Positions 1 to 8,878 of a stretch of DNA of 64,000 nucleotides are shown here, one piece after another; position 1 is the stretch's first letter, and each line of letters begins with the position of its first letter. The stretch covers positions 248,001 through 312,000 of the forward strand of contig NZ_QPNC01000008.1 of NCBI RefSeq assembly GCF_003386285.1, given 5' to 3'. A program made the translations under genes and the position numbers. The DNA is from Nocardiopsis sp. FIRDI 009. Lineage in GTDB: Bacteria; Actinomycetota; Actinomycetes; Streptosporangiales; Streptosporangiaceae. Below the pieces are notes generated by a model. It made no database searches, had not been told where the DNA came from, and saw nothing but the letters and a program-made list of their open reading frames with translations.

Positions 1-16
1 CAGTGCCCTGAGCCAT
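1..16 (-). CDS. cold-shock protein, first five codons only (partial)
   Basis: Reading leftward, an ATG at 16-14 is followed by codons for A-Q-G-T and then the window ends. MAQGT is the usual N-terminus of actinobacterial CspA/CspB-type cold-shock proteins, small RNA-binding proteins of the OB fold. A good ribosome binding site (AAGGAGAG) lies just upstream at 20-27, and a long AT-richer leader follows, as is common for csp genes. Only five residues are visible, so the identification rests on the start context and is tentative. Confidence 0.5.
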
Positions 17-293
17 GTTCTCTCCTTCAGCTCGCTGTGCACGGACGCTTACACACACGTCCGAGCAATTGCCGCGAGCCGATCCACGAGAAACCGCCCG
101 CCGGTCACAAACTCCGCGGGCATACACCAACTGCGAAATTCAACGACTAACAATCACTACGAACGTATCACAGCCGGACCAGCTCGTGGGGGATTTCGGT
201 GTGGCGACTCGCACGGAGCCCGGGGGAATAACCGCTCCCCAGCAGCTCAGGGCGCACGGCCGCCGCTCCGGTCACCGAAACGTCACCCCCCGC
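17..293. other. intergenic leader region, AT-richer than its surroundings
   Basis: No convincing gene. The stretch at about 100-185 is clearly less GC-rich than the rest of the window and would be promoter and 5' UTR for the leftward cold-shock gene. The far end, nearest 293, is the 3' flank of the beta-mannosidase gene. Confidence 0.45.
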
Positions 294-2819
294 TCACCCC
301 GAGGCCGCTAGAACGTCGTTGACGCACCTCAGGACGGGTGCGGTGAGCACCGCGTCCGGGTCCAGGCGGGCACCGCCCGTGATCACGAACGTGTGCTCCT
401 CCCCCGGCAGCAGGGTCACCGGGGCGCTGTCCGCCGCGGCCGACGGATCGAGGCGGTCGGTCTCGACGACCAGGTCCCGCAACAGCGCGCGAGCCCGTAT
501 CCATACCCGCAGATCCCCACCGTCCACACGTGTTCGGGCGTCGAATTCCGGTTTTTCGTAGTCGAGATCCCGGTCCCGGGCGAAGAACCACCACGCGCGC
601 TCCCCCGCTCCGTCGACGGTGAGCACCTCCCCCTCGGCCCGCCCCGGCACGGCCACGTGGTCGGGGACGGGCACCCGCAGGGAGCCGCGCGGGGCCACCC
701 GCACGGGGTGCGCGGACGAGGCGAGGACCCCGCCCTCCGCCCCGATGCCGCGCCGTGCCACGGTCACCTCCGCCGTCCACTCCTCGTCGGTGTCGTTGCC
801 CAGCACGACGCACAGTCCCTCCCCGGCCGGCTGTACCGTGGCCACCCGGTCGGCGTAGGCCCCGCGGACCGCGTACCACGCGGGCTTGCGCCGTCCCGCG
901 CCGTCGACCAGCGCCCACGAGGTCACCGGCCAGCAGTCGTTGAGCTGCCACACCACCGTCCCCGTGCAGTGCGGCCACAGCGAGCGGAAGTGCCCGATCC
1001 CCAGCTCCAGCGCACGGGCCTGGAGCACCCGGGTCAGGTAGTGCCAGTCGTCGTAGTCCGGGTCCCGCACGCCGAAGTGCTCGACCAGGCCCCGGGTGAG
1101 CTTGGCGTCGCCGTCCTCGGCCTTCTGGTGGTGGGCCACGCCCGGGGAGGCGGGGGTCAGCGGGTCGTCGGAGACCGCCGCGCGCAGTGTGGCGTGGTTC
1201 GGCGGCGCCTGGTAGCCGAACTCGGCGACGAACCGCGGCCGGTGGTCGCGGTAGCGGGTGTGGTCGAGCTGGTTCCACACGTCCCAGACGTGCATGACGC
1301 CGTGGGCGGGGTCGTTGGGGTGGCGCCCCTCCCCCGGCGAGTAGGGGCTGCCCGGGAGGTAGGGCCGGGTCGGGTCGAGTTCGGCCACCACGCGCGGCAG
1401 CACGTCGAGGTAGTACCCCGCACCCCAGGGCCGCCCGTCCAGGACCGGTTTCCAGTCCCAGTCCTCGTGTCCCCACAGGTTCTCGTTGTTGCCGCACCAG
1501 ACCGCGAGGCTGGCGTGCGGGGACAGCCTCACGACCGCGTCGCGCGCCTCGGCCGCCACCTCGGCCGCGATCGGCTCGTCCTCCGGGTAGGCCGCGCAGG
1601 CGAAGAGGAAGTCCTGCCAGACCAGGACCCCCAGCTCCGAGCACGCCTGGTAGAAGTCGTCCGACTCGTAGATCCCGCCGCCCCACACGCGCAGCAGGTT
1701 GACGCCGGCCGCGCACGCCTGCTCGATCCGCTCCCGGTACCGGGCGCCGTCGACGCGGGAGGGGAAGGTGTCGTCGGGGATCCAGTTGGCGCCCCTGACC
1801 AGGATCCGCCGCCCGTTCACCGCGATCGCGAACCCGGTGCCGCGGTCGTCGGGCTCGTCGGCCACCGCGACCGTGCGGAAGCCGACGCGACGGCGCCACG
1901 TGTCGCACACCCTCCCGTCGGCACGCGCCTCCACGGCCAGCTCGTACAGCGGCTGGTCGCCGTGGCCGCGCGGCCACCACAGGTCGGGGTCGGCCACCTC
2001 CAGCTCCAGGACGGCGGTGTCCTCGCCGGGGGCGGCGGTCACCGTGGCGGCGGCGCCCGCGACGCGGGCGGTGAGCTGCACCGCGCTCCGCCGACCGGCG
2101 GCGGTGCGCTCCAGGTCGACGTGCACCCGCACCCGGCCGCGGACGGGACCGCCCCCGTCCGCGCCCGCCACGCTCACCAGCGGGCGGACGGCGGCCAGGC
2201 GCGCGGTCGACCAGGCGTGCAGCCGGATCGGGCGCCAGATCCCGGAGGTGACCAGGGTGGGCCCCCAGTCCCAGCCGAAGTTGCAGGCCATCTTCCGGAT
2301 GTACTGGTAGGGCTCGTCATAAGCTGCTGGGAGCGCTCCCATTCGTTCCCGGTTCGCCTCCGCGTACCGGTACGGGGAGGCGAACTCCACGGCCAGCTCC
2401 GGTTCGCCGCCCCCGGCGGCCAGGGCCTCGGTGACGTCGAACCGGTGGGGGCGGTGCATGTTCTCCGACCGCCCCACCTCGTGCCCGGCCACCCGCACGG
2501 TGGCGACGGTGTCCAGGCCCTCGCACACCAGGTCCACGCGCTCGGCCGGTCCGCCGCCGTCGCCGCCGGACCGGCCGAGCGCCGCCGCCTCCCGCGCCAG
2601 GGAGCGCGTGTAGCGCCAGTCCGTACGGCCGATCCACCCGAGTCGGGTCTCGTTGTCGTCCGTGTGGGGGTCGTCGATCACCCCGTGGTCGAGGAGGTCG
2701 GTGTGGACGCAGCCCGGCACGGTCGCGGGCAGCGCGTCGACCGTGGCGGCCGGGGCTCCTCCCCCGGCCGGGACACAGGTCAGGGTCCACCCGTCGTGCA
2801 GGTCGAACCAGGCGGTCAT
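294..2819 (-). CDS. GH2 beta-mannosidase
   Basis: 841-residue glycoside hydrolase family 2 enzyme, predicted to release mannose from the non-reducing end of beta-1,4-manno-oligosaccharides in the cytoplasm (no signal peptide). Order: jelly-roll sugar-binding domain starting MTAWFDLHDGW, Ig-like domain, then the TIM barrel. The acid/base Glu is in WCGNNENLWG and the nucleophile Glu in RFVAEFGYQ, both intact. Length fits GH2 beta-mannosidases. The ATG has GGAG upstream; an upstream in-frame extension would overlap the ATPase gene and is unlikely. It follows the five transporter genes after a 166-bp gap, so the likely job is hydrolysis of oligosaccharides imported by that transporter. A perfect CelR/CebR-type operator lies inside the coding sequence at codons 160-164. 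Confidence 0.9.
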   Translation of the reverse strand: MTAWFDLHDGWTLTCVPAGGGAPAATVDALPATVPGCVHTDLLDHGVIDDPHTDDNETRLGWIGRTDWRYTRSLAREAAALGRSGGDGGGPAERVDLVCEGLDTVATVRVAGHEVGRSENMHRPHRFDVTEALAAGGGEPELAVEFASPYRYAEANRERMGALPAAYDEPYQYIRKMACNFGWDWGPTLVTSGIWRPIRLHAWSTARLAAVRPLVSVAGADGGGPVRGRVRVHVDLERTAAGRRSAVQLTARVAGAAATVTAAPGEDTAVLELEVADPDLWWPRGHGDQPLYELAVEARADGRVCDTWRRRVGFRTVAVADEPDDRGTGFAIAVNGRRILVRGANWIPDDTFPSRVDGARYRERIEQACAAGVNLLRVWGGGIYESDDFYQACSELGVLVWQDFLFACAAYPEDEPIAAEVAAEARDAVVRLSPHASLAVWCGNNENLWGHEDWDWKPVLDGRPWGAGYYLDVLPRVVAELDPTRPYLPGSPYSPGEGRHPNDPAHGVMHVWDVWNQLDHTRYRDHRPRFVAEFGYQAPPNHATLRAAVSDDPLTPASPGVAHHQKAEDGDAKLTRGLVEHFGVRDPDYDDWHYLTRVLQARALELGIGHFRSLWPHCTGTVVWQLNDCWPVTSWALVDGAGRRKPAWYAVRGAYADRVATVQPAGEGLCVVLGNDTDEEWTAEVTVARRGIGAEGGVLASSAHPVRVAPRGSLRVPVPDHVAVPGRAEGEVLTVDGAGERAWWFFARDRDLDYEKPEFDARTRVDGGDLRVWIRARALLRDLVVETDRLDPSAAADSAPVTLLPGEEHTFVITGGARLDPDAVLTAPVLRCVNDVLAASG
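2328..2341. promoter_or_regulatory. CelR/CebR-type operator inside the beta-mannosidase gene
   Basis: Perfect 14-bp palindrome TGGGAGCGCTCCCA, the consensus of CelR of Thermobifida and CebR of Streptomyces. It covers codons 160-164 (M-G-A-L-P) of the gene, about 480 bp downstream of the start. A repressor bound here could act as a roadblock to elongation; that role is inference. Confidence 0.75.
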
Positions 2820-2985
2820 GGGGACTCCGATTCCGTTCGTGGGATGGTGAATGCGAGGGGCGTGCGGGGTTCCGCAGGAGAAGCCGAGCCGTCGGCGAGG
2901 AACGAGCCGGGCGAGAGCGACGACGAAGAACACCGTTCTCCACGCCCCGAGCCGCGGCCGAGCCCGCGAGGCCGCATCAGCACGG

Positions 2986-3915
2986 CTACTTCTGGTCGAT
3001 CCCGACGAAGTGCCCCTCCTCCGCCTCCAGGAGAGGCGCCGAGGTGTCGCCGTCGGCCACGGTCGGCAGGGTGACGTCCTCCGGCGGGTTGGCCGCCAGG
3101 TCGGCGTCGACCTCCGCCCACGTGCGGTGCAGCTGGGGCACGCAGGAGAGCAGGTGGCGGCTGTAGGGGTGCAGCGGGTTGTCGAAGACGCGCGTGGTCG
3201 GCCCCATCTCGGCGATCGCACCCTTGCGCAGGATCACCGAGGTGTCGCTGACGTAGTTGCCCAGGGACAGGTCGTGGGTGACGAACAGGATGCCGAGGCC
3301 GCGCTCCTTGAGGTCGGCCAGGAGGTTGAGCACGTCGATCCGGGTGGAGGCGTCCAGCATGCTGATGATCTCGTCGGCCACCAGGAGCCGGATGTCCAGC
3401 AGCAGGGCGCGGGCGATGAGCATGCGCTGCAACTGCCCGCCGCTGAGCTGGTGGGGGTACTTGTTCAGCACGTTGCCCGGGTCCAGGCGCACGGTGCCGA
3501 GCGCCGACAGCACCCGGTCCCGCCAGTCGGCGTCCGACACCTCGGGGAAGTAGGAGCCGCGGACCATCTCGAAGACCCGGTCGGCCTTGAAGATCGGGTT
3601 GAAGCAGCTGAACGGGTCCTGGAAGACCCCCTGCACCCGGCGGTAGTACTCCTTGCGCGCGGCGAACCCGCGGATGCCGGCGACGTCGGTGCCCTCCACC
3701 AGGATCCGGCCCTCGGTCGGCCGCGACAGGCCGAGCACCATCTTGCCGAGGGTGCTCTTGCCGCTGCCGCTCTCACCGATCAGCGACACGACCTCGCCCG
3801 CCCGCACGGTCAGGCTGACGTCGCGGACCGCGCGCTTGCGCCCGCCGCCGAAGGCCCCGGTCCGGTACACCTTGTGCACGTGTTCGAGTTCCAGCAGGGT
3901 CTCGCTCACCGTCAC
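2986..3915 (-). CDS. Opp/Dpp-type ABC transporter ATPase (second ATPase, DppF/OppF-like)
   Basis: 309-residue nucleotide-binding subunit of a peptide/oligosaccharide-type importer. Walker A is GESGSGKST, the signature is LSGGQLQRM, and Walker B is LLVADEIISMLD, followed by a switch His in FVTHD. The C-terminal oligopeptide-transporter extension is short and lacks the cysteines of its partner. The GTG start at 3915 overlaps the stop of the preceding ATPase gene by four bases (GTGA), which supports it over upstream ATG options and indicates translational coupling. Together with the other ATPase, two permeases and the lipoprotein it makes a complete five-part importer. Confidence 0.88.
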   Translation of the reverse strand: MTVSETLLELEHVHKVYRTGAFGGGRKRAVRDVSLTVRAGEVVSLIGESGSGKSTLGKMVLGLSRPTEGRILVEGTDVAGIRGFAARKEYYRRVQGVFQDPFSCFNPIFKADRVFEMVRGSYFPEVSDADWRDRVLSALGTVRLDPGNVLNKYPHQLSGGQLQRMLIARALLLDIRLLVADEIISMLDASTRIDVLNLLADLKERGLGILFVTHDLSLGNYVSDTSVILRKGAIAEMGPTTRVFDNPLHPYSRHLLSCVPQLHRTWAEVDADLAANPPEDVTLPTVADGDTSAPLLEAEEGHFVGIDQK

Positions 3916-4865
3916 TCCCCCGTCTTCCAGCAGGCGGCCCAGTGGCCGGGTTCGATCTCCACCAGCGGCGGCTGCTCGGCGCACCGGTCGAAGGCCATGG
4001 GACAGCGGTCCCTGAACCGACACCCCTGCGGCGGGTTCAGGAGTCCGGGCGGGGTGCCGGGGATGCCCTCCAGCCGCCCGCCGCTGACCGTGCTGCCCAC
4101 CTCGGGCAGCGCCGAGACGAGCATCCGGGTGTAGGGGTGGCGCGGGTCCTCGATCACCGCCCGGGCCGGCGCCTTCTCGGCCACCCGCCCGGCGTACATC
4201 ACCATGATCGTGTCCGCCATCTGGTACACCAGCGAGATGTCGTGGGTCACGAACACCATGCTGCGGACGTACTCGCGGTCGCGGAACTCCACCAGTGACT
4301 CGGCCACCGAGCGCTGCGTGGACACGTCCAGGGCCGAGGTGACCTCGTCGGCGATGAGCAGCGAGGGGTTGAGCAGGGTGGAGATGACCATGACCACGCG
4401 CTGCTTCATGCCGCCGGACAGCTCGATGGGGAAGCGGTCGAGCACCTCGGGGTCGAGCCCGACCAGCTCCAGGCGGCGGCGCAGCTCGTCGGCGACGTCA
4501 CCGGGGCGCACGCCCCGGGAGCGCAGCAGTTCGTTGATCATCCGCCCGATCTTGCGGGTCGGGTTGAGCGCGCTCATCGCGTACTGCGGGATGAGGGAGA
4601 TCTCGTGGTACCGGAGCGGGACCATCGCCTCGTCGTCGGCGATGGGCACGTTCTCGCCGTCCAGTTCGACCGTGCCGCCGACGTGGCGCATCCGCGAGTC
4701 GAGCCGGATCAGGCTCTTGCTCAGGGTGCTCTTGCCGCACCCCGACTCCCCGGCCAGGCCCATGATCTCGCCGTCCGCGAGGTCGAAGGAGACCCCGTCG
4801 AGGGCGTGGACGTCCCCGCGCAGCGTCTGGTAGTAGACCTTCAGGTCCTTCACGCGCAGAGTCAT
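3912..4865 (-). CDS. Opp/Dpp-type ABC transporter ATPase (first ATPase, DppD/OppD-like)
   Basis: 317-residue ATPase with Walker A GESGCGKST, signature LSGGMKQRV and Walker B LLIADEVTSALD. The C-terminal oligo_HPY-type region (HPYTRMLVSALP, then CRFRDRCP) contains the spaced cysteines typical of DppD-like subunits, where they can hold an iron-sulfur cluster. The ATG at 4865 shares one base with the stop of the upstream permease (TGATG), so the operon is tightly coupled. The family name is peptide transport, but homologous family 5 systems import cello- and manno-oligosaccharides; operon partners point to the latter here. Confidence 0.9.
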   Translation of the reverse strand: MTLRVKDLKVYYQTLRGDVHALDGVSFDLADGEIMGLAGESGCGKSTLSKSLIRLDSRMRHVGGTVELDGENVPIADDEAMVPLRYHEISLIPQYAMSALNPTRKIGRMINELLRSRGVRPGDVADELRRRLELVGLDPEVLDRFPIELSGGMKQRVVMVISTLLNPSLLIADEVTSALDVSTQRSVAESLVEFRDREYVRSMVFVTHDISLVYQMADTIMVMYAGRVAEKAPARAVIEDPRHPYTRMLVSALPEVGSTVSGGRLEGIPGTPPGLLNPPQGCRFRDRCPMAFDRCAEQPPLVEIEPGHWAACWKTGE

Positions 4866-5776
4866 CACAGCTCCCGCAGTTTGGGGTTGAACACTTCGTC
4901 CAACCCGACGTTGAGGATGTACAGCGACCCGACGATCACGGTGATGCCGAGCCCCGGCGGGATGAACCACCACCACAGCCCGAGCTGGAGGGCGCTCCAG
5001 GCGACCGCGTTCTCCAGCATCAGGCCCAGGGACACGCCGTTGGTCGGCCCGAGGCCGATGAAGTCCAGGCCCGCGGCGATGAGGATGGAGCCGCCGAAGA
5101 GCAGGATGAAGGTCATCACCAGGTAGGAGCTCATGTTCGGGGCGACCTCGGCGGTGATGATCCGCCAGGTGCGCCGTCCGCTGAGCCGGGCCAGGTCCAC
5201 GAAGTCGCGGGTGGCCAGGGACAGGGTCTGGGAGCGGACCGCGCGCGCCGCCCAGGGCCAGGAGGTCAGGCCGATGAACACGCCCTGGACCAGCACGCCG
5301 CGCGCGTCGAGGTAGGCGACGGCCACGATGAGCACGACCAGCGCCGGGAGGACCAGCACCACGTTCGTGATCATGTTGAGGACCTCGTCCACCCAGCCGC
5401 CCTTGTACCCGGCGAGGAAGCCGACGGCGGTGCCGATGACGAACGCCACCCCGCCGCCGAAGACCCCGATGAGGAAGGTCGAGCGCAGGCCGTGGACGAA
5501 CTGGGCCCAGATGTCCTGGCCGAAGCTGGTGGTGCCCAGCCAGTACTCGCCGTTGGGCGGCTGGCTCTGCGGACCGACGTACTCGTTCGGGTCGTGGTCG
5601 ATGAAGAAGGGGCCGATGAGGCCGATGAGCAGCAGGGTCAGCACGATGCCCGACCCGATGAGCAACTTGGGGTTGCGCCGGGCGAAGTGCAGGGTCTCGG
5701 AGCGTCGGCGTTCGGCTGCCGGTTCGGGCGCCGGGGCCGCGCTGTCGGCGCCCGGGGCGCCAGCGACGTCGGTCAT
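4865..5776 (-). CDS. Opp/Dpp-type ABC transporter permease, DppC-like
   Basis: 303-residue integral membrane subunit. A cytoplasmic N-terminus of about 35 residues precedes the first membrane helix (LLIGSGIVLTLLLIGLIG), followed by the DppC-type periplasmic loop (DPNEYVGPQSQPPNGEYWLGT) and the remaining helices with the conserved EAA-type coupling loop. The ATG overlaps the stop of the upstream permease by four bases (ATGA). It should pair with that permease to form the transmembrane channel. Confidence 0.9.
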   Translation of the reverse strand: MTDVAGAPGADSAAPAPEPAAERRRSETLHFARRNPKLLIGSGIVLTLLLIGLIGPFFIDHDPNEYVGPQSQPPNGEYWLGTTSFGQDIWAQFVHGLRSTFLIGVFGGGVAFVIGTAVGFLAGYKGGWVDEVLNMITNVVLVLPALVVLIVAVAYLDARGVLVQGVFIGLTSWPWAARAVRSQTLSLATRDFVDLARLSGRRTWRIITAEVAPNMSSYLVMTFILLFGGSILIAAGLDFIGLGPTNGVSLGLMLENAVAWSALQLGLWWWFIPPGLGITVIVGSLYILNVGLDEVFNPKLREL

Positions 5777-6768
5777 GCCGCACCTCCCGTCATCTGGACC
5801 CGGGTGCGGGGGTCGATCAGGACGTAGACGATGTCGATGACGAAGTTGGCGATCAGCACGCCGACCACCACGAAGAGGAAGATTCCTTGCAGGAGGAAGA
5901 AGTCACGGTTGTTCAGGGAGTCGAGGATGAGGGTGCCCAGGCCGGGGTAGTTGAAGACGATCTCGGTGAGCAGGGCTCCGGCGATGATCGTGCCGAGCTG
6001 GACCGCCAGGCCGGTGATCTGCGGCAGCATCGCGTTGCGGAACGCGTAGCGGCGGATGAGGCGGCGCGGCGCGCCCAGGGCCTGGAGGTAGTTGGAGTAG
6101 TCCGCCTCCAGCTCGTAGATGATCATGTTGCGCATCCCGATCGCCCACCCGCCGAGCGCCACGACGAACATGGACAGGAACGGCAGGAACCAGTGGCTGA
6201 TCAGGTCGGAGACGAACACCCAGGAGAACTCCGGCCGCAGCGCGTAGCTGTATCCGCCCGCGACCGGGAAGACCCCGGCGACGACGCCGAGCGCCCAGGC
6301 CAGGAGCAGGGCCAGCCACATGTACGGCGTCGCGGTGAGGACGTAGCCCACCGGGAGGATGGTGTTGTCCAGCACCTTGCTGCGGGCCGCGAAGGCGCCG
6401 AAGCGGTTGCCGACGACCCAGCTGATCAGGATGGCCGGGAGCAGGACCGCCAGGGTGTAGGGGACGGACCGCATGATGACGTCGGTGACCGGCTCCGGGT
6501 ACAGCATGATGCTGACGCCCAGGTCGCCCCGGAGGAGTCCGCCCCAGAAGCTGAGGTACTGCTGGTGGAGCGGGGTGTCGAAGCCGAAGACCTCGTTGTA
6601 GTAGGCGTTCATGCGCTCCAGGGCCTGGGGGTCGCTGACCGAGGCGCGGGAGAGCATGCTGCGTACGGGGTCACCCGGCATGAACCGGGGGATCATCCAG
6701 TTGATGGTGACCGCGATGACGAACGTCAACAGGTAGATGACGAGTTTGCGGCCGATGTAGCGCCACAC
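5773..6768 (-). CDS. Opp/Dpp-type ABC transporter permease, DppB-like
   Basis: 331-residue integral membrane subunit with the DppB pattern: a first membrane helix (KLVIYLLTFVIAVTINWMIP) followed by RFMPGDPV, a large external segment, then five more helices and the coupling loop near YSNYLQALGAP. I chose the GTG at 6768 because it begins the conserved region; the ribosome binding site is weak and no ATG is available nearby. A CelR/CebR-type operator with one mismatch sits about 130 bp upstream, in the gap behind the binding-protein gene. Confidence 0.85.
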   Translation of the reverse strand: MWRYIGRKLVIYLLTFVIAVTINWMIPRFMPGDPVRSMLSRASVSDPQALERMNAYYNEVFGFDTPLHQQYLSFWGGLLRGDLGVSIMLYPEPVTDVIMRSVPYTLAVLLPAILISWVVGNRFGAFAARSKVLDNTILPVGYVLTATPYMWLALLLAWALGVVAGVFPVAGGYSYALRPEFSWVFVSDLISHWFLPFLSMFVVALGGWAIGMRNMIIYELEADYSNYLQALGAPRRLIRRYAFRNAMLPQITGLAVQLGTIIAGALLTEIVFNYPGLGTLILDSLNNRDFFLLQGIFLFVVVGVLIANFVIDIVYVLIDPRTRVQMTGGAA

Positions 6769-6900
6769 GCGCTTGACCTTTCGGGAGTGGACGGCGGACG
6801 TGGGTCCCGGCGGCGCCCGCACCACGCTGGTGGGGACACCGCCGGGACCGCCCGGTCGGCCGTGTGCGCCGGGGCCGACCGGGCCGGGGAGGGGCGGGAA

Positions 6901-6914
6901 GGGGAGCGCTCCCA
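6901..6914. promoter_or_regulatory. CelR/CebR-type operator between binding protein and permease genes
   Basis: GGGGAGCGCTCCCA matches the TGGGAGCGCTCCCA consensus at 13 of 14 positions. It lies 24 bp beyond the stop of the binding-protein gene and 133 bp before the permease start, so it could control an internal promoter or uncouple the abundant binding protein from the membrane components. Confidence 0.6.
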
Positions 6915-6937
6915 CCCCGTGGGGGTTCGGGCGCCCG

Positions 6938-8644
6938 CTAGCCGACCGGCTCGATCTCGGCGAGCGTGAGCACACCGCCCAGTTCCAGCCAGCCGTTCCA
7001 GAGGCTGGCGGCGGAGTTCGGGGTGTCCTCGTGCTCGCTCGGCCAGTTGGTCCAGTACACGTTGCTCGTCTGCGACCAGAGGCCGTTGTACCAGAGCGGG
7101 ATGGCGGGCATCTCGGCCAGCTGGATCTCCTGGATCCGCGAGCTGATCTCGGCGGCGGTCTCCACGTCGTCGGTCGGGACGGCGGCGAACTCCTCGACCA
7201 GCTCCCAGACCTCCTCGTTCTCGTACCGGCCGAAGTTGACGGTGGTCTGCTGCTCCTGGACCGGCAGCTGGAAGAGGTAGTCGTAGTAGGTCCAGGGCGT
7301 GTTGCTCTGCTGGCGCTCGTTGTTGATGAGCATGTCGAACTCACCGGAGTTGCGGTTGTCCACCAGCAGGTCGAACTCGGGGAACTCCGCCTCGACGTTG
7401 ATGCCGACCGCCTGGGCGTTCTCCGCGATGAGGCGCGCGGCCTCCATCCAGTCGGTCCAGCCGGAGGGGACGATGAGGGTCAGTTCGATGGGGTCGCCGT
7501 CGGGCGTCTCGACGAAGCCGTCGCCGTCCTCGTCCAGGTACCCGGCCTCCTCCAGCATGCCGACGACCTCGTCGGGGTCGTAGCCGATCTCGGCCTCGGC
7601 GACCAGTTCGTGGTCGATGTACCGGTCCCAGCTCGGGAGCAGGCCGGTGGGGTTGGCCGCCTCCACCAGGTTGGAGTAGGGGCCCCCGATGATCTGGTCG
7701 ATGTCGATGGCCCGCGCGAGCGCCTGGCGGAAGACCACGTCGTTCATCGGCTCGCGGTCGTGGTTGAGCACCAGCCAGGCGGTGTTGGCGCTCTTCATGT
7801 AGGGCGGGCCGTCGTAGAAGCTGGTGAGGGTCTCGTCGCTGCGGAGCTGCTGGTCGATGCCGGGCAGGAAGTTGTTCGACAGGTCCAGCTCGTCCTGGGC
7901 GAGCATGTTCATCGTCACCTCGTTGGAGGCGTTGACGATGTCGACGATGTAGCGGGCGTCCATGTCCAGGTCGAGCTGCTCGATCGCCCACCAGTCGTCG
8001 TTGCGCTCCCAGACCATGCGGTCGTCGGCGTGGTCGGAGTAGACGTAGGGTCCGGTGCCGACCGGGTCCTCGTTGGGGCTGTCGACGAGGTCGTCCTCAC
8101 CGCTGTCGGCCCAGATGTGGTCGGGGACGATCGGGTTCGCGTAGGCCCAGTTCATCCACTCCTGCGGGCGGGGCTCCGAGAAGGTGACGGTGACCGTCCG
8201 GTCGTCGGTCGCCTCGACGCTCTCGACGTAGTCCCACACGTTGCTGTAGGGGACCGCGTCCATCTGGCCGAGTTCGAGGGTGGTGACGACGTCCTGAGCG
8301 TCCAGGGTCTCGCCGTCGGTCCACTGGATCCCCTCGCGGAGGGTGATCACGTGGACGTCCTCGGCGGCCCACTCGTCGCTCTCGGCGAGCCAGGGGATGT
8401 ACTCGTTCTCCATCGGGTCGAACAGGAAGAGCGGTTCGTAGACCAGGCCGATGGTGCCGACCGCGTACTGGCCCCGCATGAACGGGTTCCAGCTGACCGG
8501 CGGCCCCCAGGCGGTGCCGGAGGTGTACAGGGTCTCGTTCCGGGGATAGGCACCCGAGCCTCCCTCTTCTCCGCCGCTGCCCGAACACGCCGTGGCCGCC
8601 AGGGCCAACGCCGTGAGAGCGGCCGGAACCCGCAGAGCTCTCAT
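6938..8644 (-). CDS. family 5 extracellular solute-binding lipoprotein of the sugar-type Opp importer
   Basis: 568-residue substrate-binding lipoprotein. A signal peptide with an actinobacterial lipobox ends at Cys20 (LALAATAC), so the mature protein should be tethered to the outer face of the membrane. The remainder has the two-lobed SBP family 5 pattern (ESDEWAAEDVHVITLREGIQWTDG, then VVFRQALARAIDIDQII). Family 5 proteins bind peptides, but several bind cello- or manno-oligosaccharides. The mature protein is rich in Asp, Glu and Trp, and sits in one block with a beta-mannosidase and CelR-type operators, so beta-linked oligosaccharides are the likely ligand. Start ATG is preceded by GGAGGAG. 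Confidence 0.88.
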   Translation of the reverse strand: MRALRVPAALTALALAATACSGSGGEEGGSGAYPRNETLYTSGTAWGPPVSWNPFMRGQYAVGTIGLVYEPLFLFDPMENEYIPWLAESDEWAAEDVHVITLREGIQWTDGETLDAQDVVTTLELGQMDAVPYSNVWDYVESVEATDDRTVTVTFSEPRPQEWMNWAYANPIVPDHIWADSGEDDLVDSPNEDPVGTGPYVYSDHADDRMVWERNDDWWAIEQLDLDMDARYIVDIVNASNEVTMNMLAQDELDLSNNFLPGIDQQLRSDETLTSFYDGPPYMKSANTAWLVLNHDREPMNDVVFRQALARAIDIDQIIGGPYSNLVEAANPTGLLPSWDRYIDHELVAEAEIGYDPDEVVGMLEEAGYLDEDGDGFVETPDGDPIELTLIVPSGWTDWMEAARLIAENAQAVGINVEAEFPEFDLLVDNRNSGEFDMLINNERQQSNTPWTYYDYLFQLPVQEQQTTVNFGRYENEEVWELVEEFAAVPTDDVETAAEISSRIQEIQLAEMPAIPLWYNGLWSQTSNVYWTNWPSEHEDTPNSAASLWNGWLELGGVLTLAEIEPVG

Positions 8645-8709
8645 CACGACTCCTCCTTCGACCCCGGTCGGCCTTCGGGTGGGGGTGGTCCCTCCGTCGC
8701 ACGGCAGGG

Positions 8710-8723
8710 TGGGAGCGCTCCCA
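8710..8723. promoter_or_regulatory. CelR/CebR-type operator upstream of the binding-protein gene
   Basis: Perfect TGGGAGCGCTCCCA, 65 bp upstream of the binding-protein start codon and therefore in its promoter or leader region. Confidence 0.8.
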
Positions 8724-8746
8724 ATCTGGGGCGCGGAAGGCCGTTG

Positions 8747-8760
8747 CTGAACCGGGTAAG
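8747..8760. promoter_or_regulatory. second operator type (LacI-like dyad), binding-protein promoter copy
   Basis: CTGAACCGGGTAAG. It differs by one base from the element at 9935-9948 upstream of the lacI-family gene, whose centre AACCGGTT is a perfect palindrome with the central CG usual for LacI-family sites. It lies about 25 bp from the CelR-type site. Confidence 0.5.
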
Positions 8761-8878
8761 TGACGTCCACAACAGCATGTCCGCGTCATACCCGTCAATC
8801 CCCAGCAGCACGGGCGTTATCCGCTTGTAACGGGAGGACCTGCGCATCCGCCCCGGAGACGGCGCCCCGGAACACCCC

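Noticed and set aside
15..311. Plus-strand open frame in the first 300 bases
   Set aside because: No coding bias or ribosome binding site; the region reads better as the leader of the leftward cold-shock gene.
2869..2985. Possible fourth copy of the dispersed repeat between the ATPase and mannosidase genes
   Set aside because: Only short stretches such as GGCTCGTTCCTCG agree; too little to claim homology.
393..3074. 893-codon open frame antisense to the beta-mannosidase
   Set aside because: Pro/Arg/Val-rich shadow of a clear GH2 gene.
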